From assembly GCA_029582165.1 (NCBI GenBank), contig CM055868.1, forward strand, positions 8,693,501-8,757,500: 64,000 nt of DNA, read 5' to 3'. This DNA comes from Portulaca oleracea. Its lineage: Eukaryota; Streptophyta; Magnoliopsida; Caryophyllales; Portulacaceae. Shown here piece after piece: positions 45,000-56,300 of the stretch (position 1 is its first letter; every line of letters begins with the position of its first letter). A model generated the notes under the pieces. That model saw only the letters and a list, made by a program, of their open reading frames with translations, was not told the DNA's origin and did not search any database. A program made the position numbers and the translations under genes.

Positions 45000-46099
45000 A
45001 AAGTATGTCTATGCAAAGACGTGAAATGGGCCGCTTCGGATAGCCTAGGGCTAGTCTTGATTGTCTTTGCAGACAGTGATGGACACATGGTCGGTTATAC
45101 ATATTGTCAACTTTTTAGCAAGGTTTGAGTTGTATGTGCGATATGTATCCAATTAGTCAAATAAGGAATCGATGAAAAGTTCAAAGCTTGTCTACTTTTC
45201 CATTCAAACTAATTGAAATTATGTACACTAAGTGAAAGTTCAAGTCGAGATACACTTTCATGATGCATACATACTCCTTGATTTCTCGAGTGTTCAAGTT
45301 CTCTAGGTGGTGTCATGAATGGTTGGGGTAATCTAACCCAAATATGATCCCGGGTTATTTCAAGTGTTCTTTACAACTCTTGAAATGACAGAAGATTGTT
45401 GGAGTATTTCAAGAGTTAAGAGGCTAAGGAAACCAAGTTCTAACCTATGGGTTGACCCGGGAGGTAAAAAACAAGCTTATAAGATGAAAATGGTCTAACA
45501 CGGACCGTGTCCTGCATGACATGGGTCGTGTTGGTGTCCAAAGGGTAAATAAAGGCAGCATGGGTCAACACAGACCATGCTATCTCAGCATGGGTCGTGT
45601 TGGCCCAACATGGTCCATGTTGAAGCCCAGTTGTGTTGTTTTTGAAATCCCTTGATTTTAGCCTCAAGTATTAACTCGTGGGGATTCTTTTGGGGATTAT
45701 CTTAGTTGATATTCTCAGTCAATAATGACCCCTTGATCAAAATTCCATGGACAATGCCCTCAATCATGTTTTGTGATTGGTAAGTTTTGAATGCTCCCAA
45801 GCACTATAAATAGAGGATGATTTTCATTCATCCAACATACCACAATCATTCTTTCTTCTTCCTAAAGAGCTTCAACACAACTCCTAAGTGTTGAACTATA
45901 GCAACTTCTTGAGAGTTCTTGAGAGATCTTATACTTTGCTTACAAGAGGTTAAGTTTTACCCTTAAGTATATTCACGGTATTGTGAATAAGTCTTAAGGG
46001 GAGACGGGTTTTGACCCTCGATTCCTAGCTACCCAAGTGATCCATCATCTTGTGCGTGACCGTGTTTCCCCAAAATTTCCAACATATTATTTCATAACA
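45000..46099 (-). repeat. LTR-like segment of a copia relic
   Basis: On the minus strand it starts TGTTATGAAATAATATGTTG right after a purine tract (CAAGGGGGAG). On + it holds a TATAAATAGAGG signal at 45807. Inverted and direct GGTCGTGTTGG/CAACACRGACC words occur at 45480-45640. The far end is not defined. Confidence 0.45.
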
Positions 46100-47090
46100 C
46101 TCCCCCTTGAATGTCCATTATCCAAAAGAGTATTTCTCATTAAAACCTTACTAGGAAAAACCTAATTGGGAGAAAAACCCAGTGAAAGAAAAAGAGTACA
46201 CACTTCTTTATACGCAAACATATGTTGCCTGATTAAAAACCTTTCCAAGGAAAACTCAGTGGAACAAAACCTCAAATAAGGGAAAAAGAGTACAACGCGT
46301 GTTACTCCCCATGATGAGAACATCAATTAAGATATTTGAGTTGATGTAATTCAACTTCATGACGGGCTTTTAAACTTTGCAATCGAAAGTGGTTTGATAC
46401 ATGAATCAACTTAATTCTAACTGAAATGAATTTGCTTAATATCTATTCTAGCATGCACATAACTAGTATGTGATAAAGTGTTATAGGATTTAGGTAAATA
46501 TCTAAGATTAGCATAGCTAATCAAACCAATTTGAGCCGATGGGAATAATAAATATCTAAATCGCTAGTACCTTCGAGGTACCGAAATAGGTTAGATCATG
46601 TATGACTAACAAGATATGTCAACGTGTCAGTAGAATTTAAATTGGTACTTCAAGACCCAAATACAATACTTCAGGACTCAAATACAGTACTTCAGAACCG
46701 ATGGATTTCTCATCATCTTTTTGGGATCGAAAGGGGTGGTTGTTTTCATATCAAATAACCCTACCACTATCGGGGTACTTAAAAGGGAGAGCTTTGCTCA
46801 TGTGCAGCATTATTTTAGCACTTTGCTACAGAAACTTATTTACGCACGAAAGTTCATTCTCAAAGTATACAACTTGTAAACCAAGGTAATAACAGATTTT
46901 ATCAAAATCTTTCATTCCAAATGCTTTTGTAAAGCGATCCACAACTTTTGAGGCTCTTCGCGAGTCAAAACCATCAATAACTTTTATAATTGTCCCTCTT
47001 AAAATCCATCTTGAAGTCTTATAGATTTTATAACTGTCGATAACTCGAAGTCAAGTACTTCCATGATACCGAACCGAGGTCCAGTAAATG
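46100..47090 (-). pseudogene. 3' end region of a minus-strand copia relic
   Basis: The minus strand reads GACATTCAAGGGGGAGTG at its junction with the LTR-like segment, the usual copia polypurine tract. Upstream is a degraded RNase-H-side region with no long frame. Assigned by layout; residue-level support is poor. Confidence 0.35.
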
Positions 47091-47620
47091 TCAACCATTT
47101 CCTATAAAAAATATTGTTTTATAAAATTATTATATTGTCTGTCGGATATCCATTACTGCTACTACTACTGTTACTATTACCGTTCCGGTGATCACCTGGT
47201 TACTGTTATGCGCGCCTACTGTTACTATCCCTTCGGAGAGCCTATTGTTATTGTCCCTTCGGGAAGCCTATTGGTCACTGTGCATGGGTAAATTTGTAGA
47301 CACTACTGTACTTTTTCCCTCATTTTTAAAACTAAAATGAATTTCTAAAACTAAAATGAATTTCTAAAATGTATTTGACGTGGTAGGATTTGCTATACTA
47401 GGACTTCGTTCTCACTTATAAAATTGCTTTATGTTTTCAGGTTGACCGTAGTGAATACTTGGTGGTTAGTAGTACAGGACGCTCAACTAGAGTCTTATAA
47501 AATGTTAGAAAATAAATAAAGTATTATCCGACTAGTAATAAATCACTATGTTTTGCAAGAAATTCGTTTTTCCTTTTAGTTTTTGAACAATTTAGTTGGT
47601 CGATTATTAATAAAATTGAT
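47091..47620. other. Intergenic DNA with short repeats
   Basis: A TACTACTACTGTTACTATTAC low-complexity stretch and two or three CCCTTCGGRAGCCTATTG repeats (47228-47275). No gene is seen. Confidence 0.35.
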
Positions 47621-47629
47621 TAGTTGTTG

Positions 47630-47855
47630 GAGCATGGCATGGTGGGAAATAATTGCTTGAGTTAATGAAGAAGGAGACCTTGAACAATGGTTCTTGGGCA
47701 CAAGATATGGACTAATCCATAAAGGAATTGACTTGCTAACACCACCACAATGATCTGAGGCTAAAATAAGAACAAGATTTGAGAGAGGAAGTTTTGGGAG
47801 AAAACCCATGCTTTCATTATTGGTCAAAGTTGAATGCCTTTTCCTCACCAATGTT
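47630..47855 (-). mobile_element. Gypsy LTR fragment (GGAGCATGG family)
   Basis: It shares the GGAGCATGGYATGGTGGG and ATTGCTTGAGTTRATTGAGA end with 21582-21630. It is directly joined to an integrase relic, which is not the normal order, so the element is rearranged. Confidence 0.5.
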
Positions 47856-47860
47856 AATTG

Positions 47861-48420
47861 TTATGCGAACTCGACGTGGCAAACCTTGATGTCCCAATCC
47901 CGTAAACTCTTTCTCACAAGCCCCCTAAGCAAAGCTTGATGTCCATTGGTTTGGGGATGGTGGGACGTATTGAAAAGTAGCTTGGTACCCAATAGCTTCC
48001 AAAGAGACCTCCAAAAGTGACTAATGAATTTTGTGTCCCGGTCCGAGACAATGGTCCTCGAAATGCCATGCAATCTGGCAATCTCCCGGAAGAAGAGATT
48101 AGCTATATGAGTGGCATCGTCGGTCTTCTCACAAGCGACAAAGTTTGTCAGCTTGGAGAAATGGTCCGCTACCACTTTACCGCATCCTTACCTCGCACAG
48201 TCCGGGGGAGACCCACGATGAAGTTCATGCTCAAATGCTCCCAAGGGTCATTCGGGACAGGTAGAGGGGTGTAGAGTCCTTGGTGGAACTTATTATTAGC
48301 GTAATGGCACGTGACGCATTTGGAAATCACTTCTTGCACATCACCTCCCATCCTAGGCCATAAGTGCTCCTTGAGCATGTCAAGGGTCTTGTTGATGCCG
48401 AAGTGACCGACAAGACCCCA
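47861..48420 (-). pseudogene. Ty3/gypsy integrase fragment
   Basis: The minus strand encodes a zinc-binding side (LWPRMGGDVQEVISKCVTCH) and MNFIVGLPRTVRGKDAV. After a frame change it encodes MVADHFSKLTNFVACEKT, then GISRTIVSDRDTKFISHFWR and HPQTNGHQ. This is the order of a chromovirus-type integrase core. Stop codons and the frame change show it is dead. No other pol domain is nearby. Confidence 0.85.
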
Positions 48421-48585
48421 CCGTGAACCTCCTTCAATTATTAGAATTTATTCCTTACAGGTTCGGGTTAGTTCGACTCGTTTAGTGAGCTCAAGTGCGT
48501 ATATTGAAAGTTAGAAACCTCAATGCATACCAGAATGCTCTTTCCTACTTTTCTACCTAAAGTCTCTTCCTATCGGATCCGTTCC

Positions 48586-48618
48586 CTACATACATACATA
48601 CATACATACATACATACA

Positions 48619-48700
<82 letters not shown>
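48586..48700. repeat. Compound microsatellite (CATA)n(TA)n
   Basis: About 15 CATA units followed by about 26 TA units. Confidence 0.95.
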
Positions 48701-48701
<1 letters not shown>

Positions 48702-49236
48702 AAATTGGATTTTAATAATCCCTACTTTCACAAATTGTACAAGAATAATCCCTACTTTCATTTTGGATTCTAGTGGTCGAAAACAAATAAAATTGTATTG
48801 TAGTGAGACACCACCGAGATTATATCATAAATATCATAGATTTTGAATTGCATTTGATTCCAAACTTAGTGTAACACTTTACTACGATTTTTAACGAATT
48901 TACAGTATCTCTCCCAATTTTTTTTCATTTTTCTACAATTTTTTATGATTTTGTCACTTTTATTCCATTTAAAAGACCATAATAATTGCTCGGATTCTCA
49001 AAATAATAATTTTAAAATTTTTTTAGTGACTATACTTCATTACCTTTTTGGGGTAAGGAATTAAAAAAACAAAAACAATATGGGGCAAGAATGAAAAAAT
49101 AAAAAGAATGTGGATGTAGATTTGTTACCACTACAATACAATACAATTTTATTTTTCTTTTTGACACCAAAATCTAAATTGATAGTAATGATTATTACTG
49201 TCCAATTCGTAAAAGTAGAGATTAATAGAATCCAAT

Positions 49237-49285
<49 letters not shown>
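48700..49285. repeat. Inverted segment bounded by TA microsatellites
   Basis: GAAAAATTGGATTTTAATAATCC at the left and AATAGAATCCAATTTTCAT at the right are inverted, next to TA runs on both sides (48646-48700 and 49243-49284). This looks like a MITE whose ends bear TA microsatellites. No gene is seen. Confidence 0.45.
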
Positions 49286-49287
<2 letters not shown>

Positions 49288-49289
49288 TT

Positions 49290-49760
49290 CAGAATGTAGT
49301 GGCTAAGTGGATGTTCATTTATGAGTTCAGAATGTAGTGTCTAAGTGGATGTTATCAAACAGATTGTTTGCTTATACTGGATGTTCATTTTTATTATCAT
49401 GCATATTCATTATGATGTTGGATGTTAATTTTGAGGTGTTGGATGTTCAATTTGATGTTCACTTTTTGTTGTCGGATGTTCATTTCAATGCTCTCAATAT
49501 CTTTGATTCAATGTCCATTTTCATGTCGTGGATGTTCATTATAATGTTGCGTGATACTCATTTTACTTATGTTGGATGTTCATTTTGTTGTTATATATAT
49601 TGTTGGCCTATGCTAGATGCTCATTTTGATGATGTTCATTTTGATTATGTTGGGTGTTCCTTTTTACTGCCATACAAATTGGAGCATGTATTTGATATTC
49701 ATTTTTATTATGTTGGGTGTTCATTTTTATTATGCTGGATGTACATTTCAATTTACTACT
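49290..49760 (+). repeat. Degenerate minisatellite of GGATGTTCATTTT units
   Basis: About 15 variants of TTGGATGTTCATTTTGATG spaced 20-45 bp apart. The 156-codon open frame across it follows the repeat and has no recognisable protein. Confidence 0.75.
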
Positions 49761-49863
49761 ATTATTTGAATGAATTTAATGCATTTAGGAATTCGGAACG
49801 CAATTAATGCAGACTCTTGGAAAAAGGGGCTGAATTAATATTTTAGTATTTATCTTTTTTTTG

Positions 49864-50790
49864 GGGAAATTGGAATCTAATAAACCAACCCGAGGGTCCT
49901 TTGAAATAACGAACCAACCTTGCAAGCTAATTTACAACGAACCCACCTTAATATGTTAATTTTTCTAACGAACCTCCGGCGAGTCTCACAGGCCGGAAAG
50001 CTGACGTGGCGGTGTTTTAGCAAAAAAAAAAAGGAAATTTTTATTTTTGATGAGTTGAATTAAATAAATCAACTTTTTCTTTTTTTTTAAAATCCACCTC
50101 AATCCCCCTTTTTCTTTCTCTCTCTCTCCTCTCCCTCTCTCTCCTCTCTCTCTCTATCACCCTAGCCCCCCCAACCCATCTCCCCGACCCAGCCCCCCAA
50201 CCCCCACCCTGTCACCACCGCCACCCTCACCACCGCCGCCGCCGCCACCACCACCATCACCATCACCATCACCATCATCATCATCACCACCATCCTCCAT
50301 CATCATCATCATCATCACCACCACCACCACCACCACCATCACCATCATCATCATCACGGCGGGCTACGATCGGCGCGCCACCAGATGGTGATGATGGTGA
50401 TGGTGATGGTGATGGTGATGATGATGATGGTGGTGCTGGTGGTGGTGGAGGTGGAGGTTGATCATGGTGACGGTGATGGTGATGATGATGATGGTGGTGG
50501 TGGTGGAGGTGGAGGTTGATCATGGTGACGGTGATGGTGATGGTGATAATGATGATGGTGGTGGTGGTGGAGGTGGAGGTTGATCATGGTGACGATGATG
50601 GTGATGATGATGATGATGGTGGTGGAGGTGGTGGTGGTGGAGGTGGTGATGAGGATGATGATGATGATGGCGACAACGATGGTGGTGGTGGTAGTGGTGG
50701 CGGCGGCGGTGGTGAGGGTGGCAATGGTGACTGGTGAGAGGGTGGGGGTTGGGGGAAAGGGTCGGGGAGATGGGTGTGGGGGGGCTGGGG

Positions 50791-50833
<43 letters not shown>

Positions 50834-51024
50834 AAAAGGGAAATTGAGGTGGATTTAAAAAAAAAAGAGAAAAAGTTGATTTATTTAATCCAACTCAGCA
50901 AAGTTAAAATTTTCTTTTTTTTCCTACCATGACTATTTATGCTCGTTAGAAAAATTAACATGTTAAGATGGGTTCGTTATTTCAAAAGATCCTCAAAGGT
51001 TGGTTTATTAGGTTCCGATTTCCT
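49864..51024. mobile_element. Large foldback element with GAT/GGT trinucleotide core
   Basis: The left end GGAATCTAATAAACCAACC is mirrored at the right by GGTTGGTTTATTAGGTTCC. The arms continue through CTCTCTCTC / GAGAGAGAG runs and CCACCATCATCACC / GGTGATGATGGTGG repeats to a centre near 50375. The two GC-rich halves are complementary. All histidine-, glycine-, aspartate- or valine-rich frames here are repeat translations. Confidence 0.85.
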
Positions 51025-51205
51025 TTTTTTATTTTTCTTAAAACACGTCAATGCGCAAAAAATATAAAGGAGAAATGGTGGTAATCTCAACCATGAATTG
51101 ACTTATCAATAACTAAAATTCTTAATGCTCATCCTATCAATTCCCTTAAATAAATACAAATATAATTTTAAACTAATTTTAATATAATTTAGAATGATTA
51201 ATAAA

Positions 51206-52354
51206 CGAGTGCTTGGATAAAATTACCCTTCAACTTTCCAATTTGAACAAAAATGCCACTAAATTTTAAATTGATCAAAATTGTCATTATAGTTTCTAAT
51301 TTGATCAAAAATGCCCCTAAAAAAAATTAACCTGCTATCATAGATTTGCTCACTTTTGTCCAGGTTTCCATTGTTTTCCAAAAAAAAAAAAAAAAAACTT
51401 GAAGCTTCTCCGCCACTGCCCCTCCTCCTCCATGAGTGTTTGTTGGTCTTCTTCCTCTCACCTCTCACCTCTCCTCTATTTCCTATCACCTACTTCATCT
51501 CAACTCTTCCATTCATCAACCCTCTTTCTATACTCAACATCATCTCTCTTCTCTTTATGAACATGTGGCTGTGAGTTGGTGTTGGTGGGGATGCCACAGA
51601 TGGGGTTGGTAAGTTGGCGACGGGGACAAGGGTGGGTGCGACGGCGGTGGTGGCGACTGGGGCTGAAGTTGGTGGGGGCGGTGGAGATGGATTGCTGGAG
51701 TGCTCTGATGAGTGCCTCGGAGATCCAAGAGTTCTCGAACGAGGGACGAAACGCCATTTTTTCCGGCCAATTAAGCGAAATGTTGTGATTGATAAACAGA
51801 AAACCCCAACTCAGATTTTGATCGATCAAAACATATTTCGACAATCAATAACCACAAATTTGGATGATTAAATTGAGTGGGAGATTGAGTGAGATAAGAG
51901 TCAAATTGGAGGGAGTGATTTGTTGAGAGAGAATGTGGGAGTGTTTGAGAGGAGGGGAGGGTGTAAAAATGAGGAGAGGAGTGAGGGAGAAGTAAACGTA
52001 GAAGGAGATTTGGAGCAGTGTTGCTGCAAGTGACCCCCTCCCTTCTTCTTCTTCTTCTTCTTCTTCTTCCACCAGTTCACCATGAATTCTTTGTTTTTTC
52101 ATTGGCCATCTTCAAGCTTCCCAGAGGTTTAATCGTGAAATTGGGGGTTAATTGAAAATTAAAGTTTTAATTTTTTTAATTTTGATTTTTATAATTATAA
52201 TTTCATAATTTACCTGCTATAGCAGGTAACTTATGGTTAGAAGAGCGTTTTTTATTATTTTGGAAATTTTAATGGCAATTATAACTCTTTTAAAAGTTTA
52301 GTGGCATTTTTTATTAAAACGGAAAGTTTAGGGACATTTTTATTCAAGCACTCG
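51206..52354. mobile_element. Mutator-type foldback element, possible Pack-MULE
   Basis: The ends CGAGTGCTTGGATAAAA and TTATTCAAGCACTCG are inverted, with arms of about 130 bp (CAAAAATGCCACTAAA / TTTAGTGGCATTTTTTAT) and CCTGCTAT/ATAGCAGG at their inner side. The 9-bp ATTAATAAA is duplicated exactly (51197-51205 and 52355-52363). The interior (51400-52120) is more GC-rich and resembles a gene start on the minus strand: a CT-rich region, a GAA run (52046-52072) and an open frame of 114 codons with an MAFRPSFENSWISEALIRAL segment. I do not recognise the protein. Confidence 0.8.
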
Positions 52355-52364
52355 ATTAATAAAC

Positions 52365-52798
52365 AACGTGATCTCAAGGGCAGGGGGCTTATCATGACAG
52401 CAACATTTGTGTGTAATGAATTAATAGAAGGGGTCGTGGTGTGTGTGGCTCCCTATGTTGTGTGTTGAGGAATGCTTATCCTAGGTAAGGTGATATGGAC
52501 GGATGAATGCGATAGCAAAATGACAAGTAGTTTGAGTTAAGATGGTAAATAATTATATTGAATTTTATTTAAATTGCTAAAAAATTAAATATAAGGATAT
52601 TTTTAATTATTGTAAGGATATATTTTATTATTGTAAGGGTTAATATGACTTATAAACTATATAAAAATATATATTTATTTATGGTTTTTTCACAAACATA
52701 AAATTACACATGAAAAGTCCAATATCCAGTATGATTGATACAATAAGGCTATTATTTATATTTGTTGATATAATTAATAAATGTTATACTTTTACAAT

Positions 52799-52844
<46 letters not shown>

Positions 52845-53041
52845 AATATATCACATGAAGACGTATATATGCGTTGAAGATTAAAAGATTTCTACAGATA
52901 TTAAGTATTATTTTCATGGACATCAAATATGAATGGTGGATATTAAGAATTGGATATTTGATCTCCATGAAAATAATACTGATACTTGTAAATACTTTAA
53001 TCTTCAGCGCTTATATATACGCCTACGCCGCGATATCTATT

Positions 53042-53095
<54 letters not shown>

Positions 53096-53260
53096 CAAGA
53101 AAAATGTTAATAAATATTATAAAAATATAAATGATGGACAAGGTAGAATTTTCATACTTTATTAAATATATCATTGTCTGAAAACGATAATATAGTGCAT
53201 GAGCCTAGCCTAGATATTTAAGTAGTTGGTTGACTCACTTCAAAGTGAGAGACGTCAGTC
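52365..53260. other. Intergenic DNA with two TA microsatellites
   Basis: TA runs at 52801-52841 and 53046-53090 bracket an inverted segment (GGACATCAAATATGAATGG ... and TATATATGCG / CGCTTATATATACGCC). It resembles the 48700-49285 arrangement. No gene is seen. Confidence 0.4.
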
Positions 53261-53302
53261 AACCCCCTCAATGACGTCGGCAATGGCAGGCCAATTACAG
53301 TA

Positions 53303-53309
53303 TAAATGA
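53303..53309 (+). promoter_or_regulatory. TATA box of DUF1218-like gene copy 3
   Basis: TATAAAT within the conserved CCAATTACAGTATAAATGAC block, about 95 bp before the ATG. CTTCACCATTTTTTGCACA follows, as in the other copies. Confidence 0.7.
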
Positions 53310-53398
53310 CCGCCCCTCATCTTCACCATTTTTTGCACAAGATAAAGGCTTCTAAGTAATTATTCAGGAGATCCATCAACCCAACAATTATTCAGAAA

Positions 53399-56300
53399 AT
53401 GGCACGGGAAAATATCATCGTCGCTGCAGTTATTGTAGGCGTACTCGCAGTTGCCTTTAGTTTTGCGGCATATGCCAACAGGATTAAGGTACTTAGTTAA
53501 TAACTCCCTAGTTCATTTTGTAAATTGTGCAATCGAATTCAAAAAATTCTTATCATAAAATTCTCAATAATCATAATTATTTGTTAAATAAAATTACTAT
53601 TATTAGATTCGTAATAGAAGATACTATTCTAAAACTATAATATTGTAATTGTTAATAAAATATTATATGAGAAATTATCAATCAAAGAGTGGCATTGGAC
53701 ACTGTGAGAGTCAACAAAATGATAAATAATATGAAACGGAGGGAATACATAATTGTCAATTTTAAGATTTGGGAAACTATTAATTCTCGTCTTTGAAAAT
53801 TGTGTGGTTAAACTTTAAAATTCTGACCACAAATTTGTCAATATATACAATATATAATTTGTTATAAGGTTTTTGGATGTTAATGTACTGAACTTTTGGC
53901 TATTGGACAATGATGCACTGAACTTTGACATTGGACAATAATACATTGTACTTTGAAGGGTGTTGAACAATAATACACTCAGAACGATTTCAGCAGTGGC
54001 GGACTTTGTGACAATCTTAAATAGCAGATGGAGGGAGATGAATTGGTCTAAAAATATTTAATGTATGATATGTCATCTAATTCACATATAAACAAAGACA
54101 ATCAACTTTGAAAAGAGTAAAAAAAAAAACATTAAATCACATTTGTATACACGTGTTTTCATTGAGATATTGTTGTTGTAGCTGTATAAAATCACTTTTG
54201 TTTGTGTAGATTAGCTAATATGTCATAAATTAGATATTAGTTTGCTTATCCATCTTCTTAATTGGTTTTCCACATAAGATCATCAGTAAGTCAGCCACCG
54301 ATGAAATTGTTTTGAGTGCATTATTGTCCAACACCCTCCAACGTTCAGTGCATTATTGTCCATGGTCAAAGTTCAGTTCATTATTGTCCAACACCCCAAA
54401 AGTTTAGCATATAAGCATCCAAAAAATCTTTTGTTATATAAAATTACTATTATTAGATTCGTTACGGAAAAATTATCTTAAAAGTAAAATATTACAATTG
54501 TTAATAAAATATTACATAAGAAATTGTCAATCAAAGAGTGACATTGAAGATAAGGTCAGAGCTCCACTGAACTCAAGGGTGTCCATGGACACCCCTAGCC
54601 CCGAAAACAAAATTAAACAGCATATTGCATCTTTGGATGTTACTCCCTCCGTTTTTATTTAACTGTCACTTTAATTTTCGCACCAATCAAATTTTTAAAA
54701 GTCTGACCATTAATATGTCAGCATATACAATATTCTATTACACGAAAATACTATCATTAGATTTGTAATGAAAAATATTATCATAAGAGTATGATATTGT
54801 AATTTTTTGATAACATATGCTTTGAAAAATTCTTAGTCAAAGAAAAACATTGAAAATCGTATAACATTTATTAAACGACACTTATTGTGAAACGGAGGGA
54901 GTATTATACACTTATGTTAAGTAAATACCCTAAAACATGACCAAAAATATCAGTAAGGATGTCAAATTTAATGCAACGGTTACGTTCAACAATATCCAAA
55001 AAGTTGTTAAGTGGACACCCCTAATTTCAAAGTCTAGATCAATCACTGATTGAAGATCGTGATATTAAACTAAGTGAAATTAATAAAGAATGGATGATGT
55101 AGTGAATGGCGGAGCTTCACTGAACTCAAGGGTGTCCATGGACACCCCTAGCCCCGAAAAATTGAAATAGCGCATATTGCATCTTAGGATGTTATTATAT
55201 ATCTATGTTAAGTGAATTCCCTAAAACAAGACCAAAAATATTAGTAAATGTGACATATTTAATACAACGGTCCAACTATATTCAAAAAGTTGTTAATTGG
55301 ATCCTCCTAGTTTCAAAGTCTAAATCCATCACGATTGGAGATAATGACACTAAACTAAATGATACAGTAATTAGTACGGAACTGATGTAGTTAATTAATG
55401 GTGATATGGATAAAAGTATACATCTACTTTAAGTAAATGCTAATATTGGAAATGACAAAAGTGTACCATAAGTAATAGAGAAAATAACGATTAATATTAA
55501 ATTGAAATTGTAAAGTGGTAGATCATGTGAAAAATAAAGGGTCTACCTCCATCCTAGTTCATTTACCTAACTTAAGAAAACCAATATATATTGGGAATTG
55601 AAGTAAAAAGTATGTAATTTAATTAAATTATTTCTACTTTAATTGAAGATAATAACTTGCTTAATTTCTCGCAATGTTTAATTTCTCATGAAAATCGAAA
55701 TGAGTCTCATCTATTGAAATGCACTATATGTTTATTCATGTAGGCTTTAGACATAAAGTTCCTATCCGATGGAAGTTGCATCTACCCAAGCAGTTCAGCT
55801 TACGCTATGGGCGTAGTTGCTGCCCTTGTTCTTCTTGTGGAGCAAATACTTGTTAGTGTTTGGACTGGCTGCTTCTGTTGTCGTCCTCGAGGATGTCCTT
55901 CTGGTTATTCTGGTGTTTTTGCCATCAAACTCTTCTTCTTCTCCTGGTATAACTAATCCCTCACTCTACTTACTACTCTCTCCCTCCTTTTTTTTTTTTT
56001 TTTTTATAATTAACGGTCAAAAGACCCTTTTATTCACCAAACCAGACTGAACCAAAGGAAACAACCGGGTACCAACAGCCAACAGGCTACAACCTGAGAA
56101 ACATCCTCCATGAGTTTTGACAACCAACAGCAAAGCAAATGATACAACCAAAATACCAACAAAATAGTAGCTACACACCCAAATACTGAGTAAATTACAT
56201 TTACCCTACTTGACATTTGTGGTAATAATTTTGCACACCCGACATTTGTGAAATAATTTTCACCTTACCTGACATTAAGTGAAATTGATTTTTAGTGGCA

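Noticed and set aside
50157..50858. His-, Asp-, Gly- and Val-rich open frames
   Set aside because: They are translations of CAC/CAT and GGT/GAT repeats in a foldback element, open in several frames and on both strands.
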